The notes under the pieces were generated by a model. That model saw nothing but the letters and a program-made list of their open reading frames with translations, did no database searches and was not told the origin of the DNA. DNA of 37,470 bases from Caballeronia sp. (GTDB lineage: Bacteria; Pseudomonadota; Gammaproteobacteria; Burkholderiales; Burkholderiaceae), in contig NZ_JAQGMM010000311.1 of the NCBI RefSeq assembly GCF_028292365.1, forward strand, positions 1 to 37,470, given 5' to 3'. Position 1 is the stretch's first letter; each line of letters starts with the position of its first letter. Of this stretch, positions 23,907-32,519 are shown piece after piece. The position numbers and the translations under genes were made by a program.

Positions 23907-24596
23907 ATGCGCGTACTCCTCGTTGAAGACAATCCCACCCTCGCCAGGTCGCTGGCCGACGCGCTCTCTCAAGCGCGATTTGCCGTCGATTGCATGCATG
24001 ACGGCGAGGCTGCCGACCACGTTTTGCGCACGCAGGACTACGCGCTCGTGATCCTCGATCTCGGGCTGCCAAAACTCGACGGGCTCGAAGTGCTGCGACG
24101 CCTGCGGCAACGCCGTAATGCCGTGCCAGTGATGATCCTGACCGCGCACGGGTCGGTGGAAGATCGGGTGAAGGGGCTTGATCTGGGCGCCGATGACTAC
24201 CTCGCGAAGCCGTTCGAACTGAGCGAACTCGAAGCGCGGGCCCGAGCACTGATCCGGCGCAGCCACGGCCATGAGCAAACTAAAACCGCTTGCGGGCCGC
24301 TCGAATACGACAGCGTCGATCACAGCTTTCGTCTTGACGGCGAGCAGCTTGCGTTGACGCCACGCGAGCGCGCGGTGCTGGAGGTGCTGATCCTGCGCAA
24401 CGGCCGCGCGATCAATAAGGAAACGCTGTCGGAGAAGATCTTCGGTATCGATGAATCCGTGAATCCGGATGCGATAGAGATCTACGTGTACCGGCTAAGA
24501 AAGAAACTCGAACGCAGTGGCGTTGCGATCGTTACGCTGCGCGGCCTGGGGTATTTGCTGGAAGCCAGACAAGAACCTGTTGCGGCCGGCGTCTGA
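23907..24596 (+). CDS. tctD: OmpR-family response regulator (TctD-like)
   Basis: 229 residues from ATG 23907 (MRVLLVEDNPTLARSLADAL). The receiver has the acidic pair E7/D8, phospho-acceptor D51 in VILDLGLPKLDG, Thr in MILTAHG and Lys in DYLAKPFELSEL. The C-terminal winged helix includes LALTPRERAVLEVLILRNGRAINKETLSEKIF and IEIYVYRLRKKLERSGVAIVTLRGLGYLL. Overall it matches the TctD/QseB group. Its stop overlaps the kinase ATG by one base (TGATG). The divergent ABC importer is the likely target. The symbol is a family guess. Confidence 0.92.
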   Translation: MRVLLVEDNPTLARSLADALSQARFAVDCMHDGEAADHVLRTQDYALVILDLGLPKLDGLEVLRRLRQRRNAVPVMILTAHGSVEDRVKGLDLGADDYLAKPFELSELEARARALIRRSHGHEQTKTACGPLEYDSVDHSFRLDGEQLALTPRERAVLEVLILRNGRAINKETLSEKIFGIDESVNPDAIEIYVYRLRKKLERSGVAIVTLRGLGYLLEARQEPVAAGV

Positions 24597-25990
24597 TGAA
24601 GAAGCCGAATCTTCGGCGGCAAGTCGCGCTATGGCTGCTGCTGCCGCTGCTTGCCCTGCTCGCGCTCGATGCATGGCTGACGTATCAACGTGCGATGAGC
24701 GCCGCGCACGTCGCGTTCGACCGCTCGCTTGAGTACTCGCTTAAGTCGATCCGCGAAGGCACGCGTCTGGTCAATGGCACGGTGGAAGTGGATCTGCCGT
24801 ATCTCGCGCTGGAGATGTTCGAATCGAATGCGGGTGGCAAGATCTATTACCTGATCCGCGAAGAAAGTGGCCCCGCGGTGACGGGTTACCCTGACTTGCC
24901 GATGCCGCCGCCGCGAGCCACTCCCGAGTCTTATCAAACGAGTTTCTACGACGCCAGCTTTCGCGGCGAAGAATTACGCATGGGCGTGCTGCGCCTGCCG
25001 GTACACGACGTGCCGGGCGCCCAGACGCGCGTGGTGTGGATCATGGTAGGAGAAACAATCGAGCCGCGCCAGGCGCTTGCTCGTCAGATCCTGAGGGGTT
25101 CGCTGCTGCAGGAATGTCTCCTGGTCGTGCTGGCGCTGGCAATCGTCTGGCTCGGTGTGGGACGCGGACTAAGGCCGCTGAACCTGCTCTCGGCCAAGGT
25201 CGCAGCACGCACTGAAGACGACCCCACTCCGCTCGATAAAGCGGGCCTGCCGAATGAAGTCGAGCCGCTGGTGGAGTCCATCAATCAATACATCGGGCGG
25301 TTACGACGCATGCAGGAATCGCGGCGGCGCTTTTTCACGGACGCCGCGCATCAACTCAAGACACCGCTCGCCATCATCCAGGCCGAGTCGGAACTCGCGC
25401 TGCGCGAAACGCTGAACGAGCCCGCGCGCGTGCATCTGACGCGTCTGAACGGCGCCGTCAGGCAAGCGGCAAAGGGCGTGCAGCAACTCCTGTCGCTATC
25501 ACGCCTCGACAACGACAGCAGCGACGCCGGTTTGCTTATGCCGCTGCGCCTCGACAAGCTCGCGCGAAGCGTGACGCTCGACTGGTCGCCCGTGGCGAGG
25601 GCACGCGATATCGATCTCGGTTTCGAGCATGAGGCGGACGCCGAGGTCATGGGGAATCGGGAATTGCTGGCGGAGCTGTGCGGCAATCTGATCGATAACG
25701 CCGTTCGTTATGCCGGCGACAGTTCCATCATCACGGTCCGCGTAGCACGCATGGAAGAAGACTCGTTGCTGCAGGTTATCGACAATGGTCCCGGCATTGC
25801 ACCGCATGAACGCGATGCGGTGTTCGAGCGTTTCTACCGCAGCCAGACGGAATACTACGTGGAAGGAAGCGGACTGGGACTCGCGATCGTACGCGAGATC
25901 GCGCGGGTACATCATGCGCAGATTGCCCTTGGCGATGCACCCGGCGGCGGACTGGTGGTCAGCGTCCGGTTTCCATCGAAGGTGCTTTAA
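24596..25990 (+). CDS. tctE: Sensor histidine kinase (TctE-like)
   Basis: 464 residues. TM1 (about 9-28, VALWLLLPLLALLALDAWL) is followed by a periplasmic domain of about 130 residues and TM2 (about 165-190, SLLQECLLVVLALAIVWLGVG). A HAMP-like linker leads to the H-box FFTDAAHQLKTPLAII. The ATPase N box is ELCGNLIDNAVRYAG, the G1 box is VIDNGPGIAPHERDAVFERFYR and the G2 box is GSGLGLAIVREIARVH. All phosphotransfer motifs are intact. It should sense a periplasmic ligand, in TctE a tricarboxylate, and phosphorylate the coupled regulator. The convergent LysR gene ends 28 bases away. Confidence 0.93.
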   Translation: MKKPNLRRQVALWLLLPLLALLALDAWLTYQRAMSAAHVAFDRSLEYSLKSIREGTRLVNGTVEVDLPYLALEMFESNAGGKIYYLIREESGPAVTGYPDLPMPPPRATPESYQTSFYDASFRGEELRMGVLRLPVHDVPGAQTRVVWIMVGETIEPRQALARQILRGSLLQECLLVVLALAIVWLGVGRGLRPLNLLSAKVAARTEDDPTPLDKAGLPNEVEPLVESINQYIGRLRRMQESRRRFFTDAAHQLKTPLAIIQAESELALRETLNEPARVHLTRLNGAVRQAAKGVQQLLSLSRLDNDSSDAGLLMPLRLDKLARSVTLDWSPVARARDIDLGFEHEADAEVMGNRELLAELCGNLIDNAVRYAGDSSIITVRVARMEEDSLLQVIDNGPGIAPHERDAVFERFYRSQTEYYVEGSGLGLAIVREIARVHHAQIALGDAPGGGLVVSVRFPSKVL

Positions 25991-26017
25991 AGCAAGTCAG
26001 TCTGCCCGCCATAGAAA

Positions 26018-26905
26018 CTATTTCAGCGAACCCAGCATCTCCCGGCACGTCTCGACAAATTGTTCGACGAGCGCTGACCGTTCGCCATTGATCGCAATGC
26101 TTGCCACAACCGGAATCGAGATCAACGGCGCCAGCGGCACGACCCGCAACCCTTGCGCGCGAGCCGAAAGCGCCGCGATTTCATCCACTATGGTGATCAG
26201 CTTCGAGCGCGCCGCCAACGCAACCAGCGAGTGATACGACTGCGCGGTGATGGTCACATTCACGGTCACTGACAGCTCCTCCAGACGCTTGGCGAGCAGC
26301 CTTCCCAGCGGGTCCGCAGGATCCGGGCCGGCAATCTCGCGGCCCTCCAGCGCATCGAGTTCAATGGACGGCGTATCCGGCAACATGGAAGGATGTCCCA
26401 CGCATACAAGCCGGCTGGCAGCCAGTTCGATCTCCTTGATGGCCGGGTGGGACACGCTGTGATACAGGATGCCGACGTCCGCCTCCATGAGCGCGATGCT
26501 GGCCACGGCGGTCGCCGAATAATCGGCGCGAATCGACAGCTTCACGCCGGGGTGTTTCGCCTGAAATGCGAGCGCCGCGTCGGCCACCACGGTCTGCGCG
26601 AGCGCGGGCGCAGCGAGAACACGGATGGACGAATCGGCGGTGCCGCCCCGCAGATTCTGCGCGAGCCGCTGAACGGCCTGAAGCTGTTCGTCGAGCCGAA
26701 GTATCTCGGGGAACAGCAACTGTGCTTCCCGGGTCGGAATCAGCTTGCCGCGAACCCGGTCGAAGAGCGGGTAACCCAACTGGCGCTCCGCGCTTTGCAG
26801 GATTTGCGTGATTGCCGGTTGCGTCAGGGACAGCAGCGCGGCCGCGGCTTTAAGCGTTCCGGTCACGCGGATAGCGTTCACTACTTCTATATGCCTGAGC
26901 CGCAT
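26018..26905 (-). CDS. LysR-family transcriptional regulator
   Basis: 295 residues. The N-terminal HTH is RLRHIEVVNAIRVTGTLKAAAALLSLTQPAITQILQSAERQLGYPLFDRVRGKLIPTREAQLLFPE. The effector domain follows from about residue 90 (SIRVLAAPALAQTVVADAALAFQAKHP). It lies downstream of, and in the same direction as, the MHS transporter (62-base gap) and M20 deacylase, probably as the last gene of that unit. It likely activates the unit in response to the imported compound. The gene has no obvious promoter of its own. Confidence 0.9.
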   Translation of the reverse strand: MRLRHIEVVNAIRVTGTLKAAAALLSLTQPAITQILQSAERQLGYPLFDRVRGKLIPTREAQLLFPEILRLDEQLQAVQRLAQNLRGGTADSSIRVLAAPALAQTVVADAALAFQAKHPGVKLSIRADYSATAVASIALMEADVGILYHSVSHPAIKEIELAASRLVCVGHPSMLPDTPSIELDALEGREIAGPDPADPLGRLLAKRLEELSVTVNVTITAQSYHSLVALAARSKLITIVDEIAALSARAQGLRVVPLAPLISIPVVASIAINGERSALVEQFVETCREMLGSLK

Positions 26906-26967
26906 CGAATAGGAAGTCCGGTGGATTCAACTTCGCAGTCGGCCCGGGCGAGCGGCCCGCCGTCTGC

Positions 26968-28278
26968 TCATGCGTTCGTCAACCCGCTCGCACTCGCCGC
27001 AACGGGTACTGCCCGCTTGCGAAAGTACAGGATACACAACAGCGCAAGCACCGCCGTGACCATGACGTAATAAGCGGGGATGAACTTGCTGCCGGTCGCG
27101 TTGGCGATCCACGTGCAGATCATCAGCGACAAGCCGCCGAAGACCGCAAAGGTCAGGTTGTGAACGATCGCGATGCTGGTCGTGCGCGTGTCATGCGGAA
27201 AGAGTTCGGCCACGAACGCGGGCATCGCGCCCTGAAACACCATCACGCATGCGGTCAATCCTGTGACGCAGAACACATACGTTCCTACCGTCGGCGATGC
27301 GACCATCAGATGGAACGCGGGAATGGTCAGGATCGCCGTCAGCGAGGTACCGATCGCGATCAGCGGAAGACGGCCCACTCTGTCCGAGAGCGCGCCGAAG
27401 ACCGGCGGCAAGACGATCTGTGCGGCAGAATATCCGATGGCGCCCCACATCGAATCTGCCGCGCTCATGCCCAGCACTTTCTGTGCATAGAGAGGGATGA
27501 ACACGCCGAGCAAATAATTCGTCGATGCCGCTAGCGAGTACAAGCCAATCGCCGCCGTGATGCGCATCTTCGCCGTTGCGAACGTGTTGCGAATTGGATT
27601 GCGTTCGTGGCTGGACGCCTTGAATTCAGGGGTTTCATCGACCCGGCGACGAATCCAGTAACCAAACGGCACGATCGCCAGCCCGATCAAAAACGGTATG
27701 CGCCAACCCCATGACAGCAGTGAATCGGGCGTCATCAGTTTAGTGGTGCCAAGTCCCACGAGGCTAGCCAGACCAGTCGCAAGACCAATCCCGACCACCT
27801 GGTAGCTGGCGAAATAACCCTTCATGCGCGCAGGCGCATGTTCGGTGACGAAGGACACGGTCGAGCCGAATTCACCGCCTGCCGAGAACCCCTGCAAGAC
27901 CTTGCCGAAGACCAGGATCAACGTTCCGGCAACCCCGAGCATGGCATAGGTCGGGGCACACGCGATCACCAGCGTGCCCGCGCCCATGAGCCAGATCGTG
28001 AGCATCATGCCCGCCTTGCGGCCGCGCTTGTCGCTATAAGCGCCGATCACCATCGCGCCCAGCGGGCGGATGAAATAGCTGACGCCGAAGGTTGCGGCGG
28101 CGGCCAGCATCGACGTGTAGGCATCGCCGGTTGGAAAGAAGACCCTGGCAATGACCACCGCTAAAAAACCATACACAAACAGGTCGTAGAACTCGAGCAT
28201 ATTACCGACCAGCGCCGACGCCAGGATGCGCCGGAACTTGCTGCGCTGCTCGGAGGTTAGAACGTTATCGGTGGACAT
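26968..28278 (-). CDS. MFS metabolite:H+ symporter (MHS family)
   Basis: 436 residues, 12 TM. ASALVGNMLEFYDLFVYGFLAVVIARVFFP near the N-terminus is the MHS (ProP/ShiA/KgtP) signature. FIRPLGAMVIGAYSDKRGRKAGMMLTIWLMG is the loop 2-3 motif, and GKVLQGFSAGGEFGSTVSFVTEHAP is characteristic of the family. These inner-membrane symporters import dicarboxylates, betaines, shikimate or similar organic acids. The M20 deacylase gene lies 75 bases upstream, so the substrate may be an N-acyl amino acid or its product. Confidence 0.93.
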   Translation of the reverse strand: MSTDNVLTSEQRSKFRRILASALVGNMLEFYDLFVYGFLAVVIARVFFPTGDAYTSMLAAAATFGVSYFIRPLGAMVIGAYSDKRGRKAGMMLTIWLMGAGTLVIACAPTYAMLGVAGTLILVFGKVLQGFSAGGEFGSTVSFVTEHAPARMKGYFASYQVVGIGLATGLASLVGLGTTKLMTPDSLLSWGWRIPFLIGLAIVPFGYWIRRRVDETPEFKASSHERNPIRNTFATAKMRITAAIGLYSLAASTNYLLGVFIPLYAQKVLGMSAADSMWGAIGYSAAQIVLPPVFGALSDRVGRLPLIAIGTSLTAILTIPAFHLMVASPTVGTYVFCVTGLTACVMVFQGAMPAFVAELFPHDTRTTSIAIVHNLTFAVFGGLSLMICTWIANATGSKFIPAYYVMVTAVLALLCILYFRKRAVPVAASASGLTNA

Positions 28279-28353
28279 GGATGTTTCGTTTTCCTTTTCC
28301 GGTGCGGGAGGCGTCAGCAGGCACGCTGACGATTTCTTGGAGGAAGGCTGTGC

Positions 28354-29643
28354 TTAAGCGCGGGTCGGCGCATTCAGGTAATCAAATGCGGTGAGCGCGA
28401 AGATTTCGCCTAGCGCCCGCAGCTCGTCTACATGCACGTATTCATCCGCCGCACCCATGTTGTAAGAGGTCAGGCCGCATACGACCGTCGGCACGCCGTG
28501 CCTTCGATACAGCCGTGCGTCGGACGCACCCACGCGCATGTTGACGACCGGCTCGGTGCCGAGCTTCGCTGCGCAGTTGCGTTTGAGTGTTTGGATGACC
28601 TCGTGATCGGGATCGGTCCAGCTCGGTTCGTATTCACGAAGGATGTCGAAGGAAACACCCGGATGACGAGCGACGATCGCGCTTAACCTGGCTTTCATTT
28701 GCGCCACCGATACGCCGACTGGAAGTCGGATATCGGCCGTTGCAGTCGCTTGATCCGCAATCAGGTTCGATAACCGGCCACCGCTGATCGTGCCGAATGT
28801 GATGGTTGGAGTGCGAAGCACATCGCTCTCGCCAACGCCGGAGATTGCCTCGGACACGGCGGCTGAGCGAGCGATAGCCGCGAGCACTTCCGGCGGCGCG
28901 GCAACGGGATAGTCGCGTACGCTCTTGAGCTCCTGAATGGCATCCAGCAGTTTCTCGATTGCGCTGTCGCCCTTGTGGACGTGCGCCGCGTGGGCAGACA
29001 TGCCGGTTGCATCCAGGCGCAGCCAGATCATTCCCTTCTCGCCGAATCGCAGCACGTGGGGCGAGCCTGTGTCGGCGCTGATCATCGCGTCGCCGGCTGC
29101 GTGCGGGACATGATCGAGAAGGTATCCGCTGCCCTCGGTGCCCATGCTTTCTTCGTCGCCGGCAAACGTGGCGACCACCTCGCCTGCGAACGATTCACGT
29201 AGCCGGGAGAGATGGCGCACGGCGAAGATGATGGCGGCGAGACCGCTCTTCATGTCCGACACGCCAAGTCCGAATAACTTTCCGTCGCGCTCCTCGCCGT
29301 TGAAATCAACAGACCATTGCTTTGCGTTGACGAGTGGGAACGTGTCAAGGTGCCCGTTAAAAACGAGTCGTCGCCCCGGAGCCGCGCCGCGAACGCGGAC
29401 CACGAGGTTCATTACGTGCGGGAGCGTGCCGTAGCGTTCGACGCTGACGTCGAACCCTTCGAACATCGCCTCGATCGCGTCTGCGATAGCGTGGGTGTCG
29501 CCCGGCGGATAGGCGCTGGGAACGGCCACCAGGGCGCGTGCGAGCGCAATGATCTCGTGACTGGATTGTGCGACGGCGCCCGCAAGGGCGCTGCGCATGT
29601 GGGCGATTTCAGCATCGCCCGCAATTGCCTCATCGGCTAGCAT
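28354..29643 (-). CDS. M20-family metallo-deacylase/peptidase (ArgE/DapE/carboxypeptidase type)
   Basis: 429 residues from ATG 29643; an upstream start at 29694 is in frame but adds an unusual tail. The dizinc site is complete: His and Asp in FNGHLDTFP, Asp in FGLGVSDMKSG, Glu-Glu in FAGDEESMGTEG, Asp in ISADTGSP and His in DEYVHVDEL. The dimerisation domain (about 190-310) contains MSAHAAHVHKGDSAIEKLLDAI. The enzyme cleaves an amide bond to release an amino acid or acyl acid in the cytoplasm. It is first in a unit with an MHS importer and a LysR regulator, suggesting uptake and deacylation of an external compound. Confidence 0.92.
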   Translation of the reverse strand: MLADEAIAGDAEIAHMRSALAGAVAQSSHEIIALARALVAVPSAYPPGDTHAIADAIEAMFEGFDVSVERYGTLPHVMNLVVRVRGAAPGRRLVFNGHLDTFPLVNAKQWSVDFNGEERDGKLFGLGVSDMKSGLAAIIFAVRHLSRLRESFAGEVVATFAGDEESMGTEGSGYLLDHVPHAAGDAMISADTGSPHVLRFGEKGMIWLRLDATGMSAHAAHVHKGDSAIEKLLDAIQELKSVRDYPVAAPPEVLAAIARSAAVSEAISGVGESDVLRTPTITFGTISGGRLSNLIADQATATADIRLPVGVSVAQMKARLSAIVARHPGVSFDILREYEPSWTDPDHEVIQTLKRNCAAKLGTEPVVNMRVGASDARLYRRHGVPTVVCGLTSYNMGAADEYVHVDELRALGEIFALTAFDYLNAPTRA

Positions 29644-30009
29644 GTCTGGTCTCCATCTAGTTGAATGTGGGTGCTTCACCCTGATGTGAAACAACCAGCA
29701 TTGACTAGATGGTCGGTAGCCGAATTAGCCCGGTCCAATCAACCATAATGGGTTGGGTATAAGTAAAACTTAAGCGGTGTACCGCCCGGACAACGAGCGA
29801 ATGGCCTCGCTGTGAAGATCAGGAGGCCGTTACAATGCCGTTGACAGGCCCATTGGTCGCAGTGCAGCAACGTTTAGTAAGGCTGAGTAGCGAGACTGAG
29901 TAGCGGGACTTCGTAGCGAGGCTGAATAGCAAGATCGGGGAAATGACCGGTACCGCGCGGGCCCGGATCATCTTCAGGACAAAGAGGCTGGTCGGCGCTG
30001 AGGGGATCT
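29644..30009. other. Intergenic region between M20 deacylase and MscS channel genes
   Basis: 366 bases with no convincing gene. Close to the deacylase are an AACC-N6-GGTT inverted repeat around 29741-29754 and a perfect 13-base palindrome, TAAGT-AAA-ACTTA (29760-29772). These are candidate LysR-type sites. Four imperfect 13-bp tandem repeats lie at 29881-29932, ahead of the channel gene. Confidence 0.55.
29881..29932. repeat. Four imperfect 13-bp tandem repeats (GGCTGAGTAGCGA-like)
   Basis: Units at 29881-29893, 29894-29906, 29907-29919 and 29920-29932 share the core (G)CT-GAGTAGCG with one to four differences. They lie 77 bases before the MscS-like gene. No frame is implied. They may be a regulatory or slippage-derived array. 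Confidence 0.75.
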
Positions 30010-31203
30010 ATGTTCAACAACATGTTCAGCGTAGTGAATGGACCGGATGGACGTCATTTCTATGTCCACACCGACAGCATGCCCGTGGCGATCGTTCTCG
30101 TCATCATGTTGTTCCTGGCGATTCTGTTGTCCAGCATGCTCTGCTACTACATCACCCGCTTTATCTTGTTGAAGATCGTCGGTCACCTCGCGCGTGGCGA
30201 GCGCCGCAAATGGCTGCGTGCCGCCGAGCGCCGCAAAGTGTTTGACCGGCTGGCGCCGCTGGTGCCTGCGATCATCATTTATCTTTCAGCCCCGTTGCTC
30301 ACCGGCGTGACTTTCCCGATTATTTCCGCGCTGGGTGATCCAGTGGAGACGCTGTCCGCATGCTTCATGGTCGTGACCATCTTGCGGGCCGCATTCGCGT
30401 TCCTGGAAAGCATTGAAGATCGCTACAGTCACTTTCCCTTTGCAACCCAGAGACCGATCAAGAGCTTTCTTCAGATAGCCGCCATCTTCCTGTACGTGCT
30501 TGCGCTGATTGCCGCGGTGTCATTGTTATTGCATCGCTCGCCGGCCAATTTCCTCACCGGCGTGAGCGCAATGACTGCGCTCCTGATCATTATCTTTCGC
30601 GATTCGCTGCTAGGTTTTGTCGCCAGCATTCAACTGGCCGCGTATGACATGCTGCGCGTGGGCGACTGGATCGAAGTACCCGGATTCGTGGCTGACGGAA
30701 CGGTCATCGACATTGCGCTGAACACGATCAAGGTTCAGAACTTCGATAATTCCATTGTCATGCTGCCAAGCTATGTGTTGCTGACCAATAGCGTCAAGAA
30801 CTGGCGCGGCATGGTTGAATCCGGTGGGCGGCGGGTCAAGCATGCCATTAACCTGGACATTGAGAGCATCCGGTTTTGCGACGACGAACTGCTCGCCAAA
30901 CTGACGGCGAGCGCCGCCTTTCGGGTGCCGTTCACCGTGCCCGACGATGGGCATCGCCTGACCAACCTCGGCGTGTTTCGCCGGTACCTGACCGACTACT
31001 TTCGCCACTACCCTGCGATCCGAAAAGACATGCCGCTAGTGGTTCGCCAGTTGCAATCCACGGAACATGGTCTGCCGCTGGAAGTGTTCCTGTTCATCGA
31101 CGAAACGAGCTGGGAATTGTACGAACAAATCCAGTCGGATATGTTCGACCATGTCTATGGCATCTTGCCGCTATTCAATTTGCGTGTCTGGCAAATGCGC
31201 TAG
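30010..31203 (+). CDS. MscS-family mechanosensitive channel (YbdG/MscM-like)
   Basis: 397 residues. Five TM segments are visible: about 25-47 (MPVAIVLVIMLFLAILLSSML), 78-95, 108-130, 152-175 and 180-205. The pore-lining TM3 and beta domain follow: FRDSLLGFVASIQLAAYDMLRVGDWIEVPGFVADGTVIDIALNTIKVQNFDNSIVMLPSYVLLTNSVKNWRGM. This is the YbdG pattern, and the C-terminal VFLFIDETSWELYEQIQSDMFDHVYGILPLFNLRVWQ also fits it. The channel opens under membrane tension and releases solutes in osmotic downshock. GGGGA lies just before ATG 30010. Confidence 0.93.
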   Translation: MFNNMFSVVNGPDGRHFYVHTDSMPVAIVLVIMLFLAILLSSMLCYYITRFILLKIVGHLARGERRKWLRAAERRKVFDRLAPLVPAIIIYLSAPLLTGVTFPIISALGDPVETLSACFMVVTILRAAFAFLESIEDRYSHFPFATQRPIKSFLQIAAIFLYVLALIAAVSLLLHRSPANFLTGVSAMTALLIIIFRDSLLGFVASIQLAAYDMLRVGDWIEVPGFVADGTVIDIALNTIKVQNFDNSIVMLPSYVLLTNSVKNWRGMVESGGRRVKHAINLDIESIRFCDDELLAKLTASAAFRVPFTVPDDGHRLTNLGVFRRYLTDYFRHYPAIRKDMPLVVRQLQSTEHGLPLEVFLFIDETSWELYEQIQSDMFDHVYGILPLFNLRVWQMR

Positions 31204-31234
31204 CGGCGCCGGGTAAGAACCCGGTCGCGCTCCG

Positions 31235-31327
31235 TTATCCGGCCAGCCCCTCGACAATACATACGACGACGGTAAAAGCGCCAATGCAGGCGGCCAGAGT
31301 GGCTACTGCTTTCGCAAAAGGATTCAT
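31235..31327 (-). CDS. Candidate small hydrophobic protein (30 aa)
   Basis: ATG 31327 to TAA 31235 reads MNPFAKAVATLAACIGAFTV, then a valine-rich run ending VEGLAG. It would be one transmembrane helix with a short basic N-terminus and acidic C-terminus. GGGGG precedes the ATG by about 6 bases, a weak ribosome site. It lies on the opposite strand just after the MscS stop. It is below usual gene-calling length. It could be a real small membrane protein or chance; hydrophobic bias and clean ends favour it slightly. Confidence 0.35.
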   Translation of the reverse strand: MNPFAKAVATLAACIGAFTVVVCIVEGLAG

Positions 31328-31603
31328 GCGGCCCCCAAAATCGATAAAGAGAAGCGCATCTTATATTGGAATGAAAGCAAAAAGAAATAATTGTATTAAA
31401 TGAAAGCTTAGACAAAACCCAGGCGCTGGCCGCGAGGGATTTGTTGAGATGGATTCGCGTAAATCACTAACCCCGACTTCCAAGCCAGGCGAAAAATCGG
31501 CGCGATGATTGCGATCGCGAAGTTACGCTGCGACTGCTCGCTCAAGGTATTTGATGCGCTGCCGATAACGCGTACACCACCGAAAAGAATAAAAAGGAAA
31601 ATC

Positions 31604-32065
31604 ATGAGAGGTCTTTCCCTCCTGGTTGCAAGTGCAGCGCTTGCCGTGCTGTCCGGTTGTTCGACGACGCAGAGCATTGTCCCGGGGCCTCAAGCGAAGT
31701 TATCGCCCATGACGACAGCTTGTTTTACAGCGCATGGCGGCAGGTCGGCGGACATGGATGCCGCCGTTCAACGCAACCTCGAAAACCACGGCGTATCCGT
31801 TTCGATCGCTCCGGCGTGCGACAAGGCCGACATGAACGTCTCCTACACCGATAGCTGGTTTTGGGACATCGTCATGTATCTGCGATCGATGGATATCCGC
31901 TTCTACAAGGCACCGAGCGGCGGCCTGATCGCTTCAGGCCACTGGAAAAACTCAGTGTTGCATCAGTTCCCGAATGCGGATGGCGTCGTTCAAGACCTGA
32001 TGGATGGCATGTTCGTTCAGGCGGGTGAGCCCGGTGCCATCCGAACCAAAGCAGCATCGAATTAG
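31604..32065 (+). CDS. Small outer-membrane lipoprotein, hypothetical (153 aa)
   Basis: From ATG 31604 (AAAAGG site 5 bases upstream) the protein has a lipoprotein signal MRGLSLLVASAALAVLSGC with lipobox LSGC, Cys19. The mature part has YTDSWFWDIVMYLRSMDIRFYKAPSGGLIASGHW, a pattern seen in small Sbal_3080-type/LPS-assembly-like lipoproteins of proteobacteria, but I do not name a family. The frame is open further up to 31505, but a start there would bury the signal. The next gene, for a small membrane protein, is 49 bases on in the same direction. Confidence 0.75.
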   Translation: MRGLSLLVASAALAVLSGCSTTQSIVPGPQAKLSPMTTACFTAHGGRSADMDAAVQRNLENHGVSVSIAPACDKADMNVSYTDSWFWDIVMYLRSMDIRFYKAPSGGLIASGHWKNSVLHQFPNADGVVQDLMDGMFVQAGEPGAIRTKAASN

Positions 32066-32114
32066 AAATAGATCATTCGCTCGCATCGCACGAGCAGCGC
32101 ATCTGGGGACCAAC

Positions 32115-32420
32115 ATGACCATCCTGTTTTTTCTTCTACAGATTGTCTACAGCCTGTTGCAAACCGCAGCCATATTCGCGGGCCTCGAATACTGGCTTGG
32201 CTGGCCGAACTGGGTGTGCGCGCTGGTCGGCGGCATTTTCGTCTTTGGGCTTCGGATCACACCCATCACCGTTCCGTTGGGCATCGTCGGAGCACACTAC
32301 GGCTTTCAATGGTCGTGGCCCATGTCCTTGCTGCTATTTTTCGCTCCGCTACTGCTGATCATCGCTCTAGCGATTTTCGGCCGCGCTGCGGGCGGCACCA
32401 AGTGGCTGGTACGCTGGTAG
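32115..32420 (+). CDS. Small integral membrane protein, hypothetical (101 aa)
   Basis: ATG 32115. Three hydrophobic segments: FFLLQIVYSLLQTAAIFAGL (about 5-24), VCALVGGIFVFGL and PLGIVGAHYGF (about 34-62), and PMSLLLFFAPLLLIIALAIFG (about 69-89). The tail GGTKWLVRW is basic, so it probably lies in the cytoplasm. It follows the lipoprotein gene by 49 bases and may share its transcript. I do not recognise the family. Confidence 0.72.
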   Translation: MTILFFLLQIVYSLLQTAAIFAGLEYWLGWPNWVCALVGGIFVFGLRITPITVPLGIVGAHYGFQWSWPMSLLLFFAPLLLIIALAIFGRAAGGTKWLVRW

Positions 32421-32471
32421 GTCAGAAGCCACGCTGCACTTTTGCGAGAGGCGGCGTTTCCCATAGCCCCC

Positions 32472-32500
32472 TTGCCTATCTTATTTTTAGACGGTATCTT
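32472..32500 (+). promoter_or_regulatory. Promoter for the glycine riboswitch transcript
   Basis: TTGCCT (32472-32477), a 17-base spacer and TATCTT (32495-32500) form a good sigma-70 promoter. The expected start at about 32507 lies just before the first riboswitch helix at 32520. Confidence 0.6.
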
Positions 32501-32519
32501 GACGGGGTTCTAATCGCTA

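Noticed and set aside
31200-31415. Minus-strand 71-codon frame after mscS
   Set aside because: Arg/Ser/Cys-rich with no motif; overlaps the more plausible 30-residue frame in another register.
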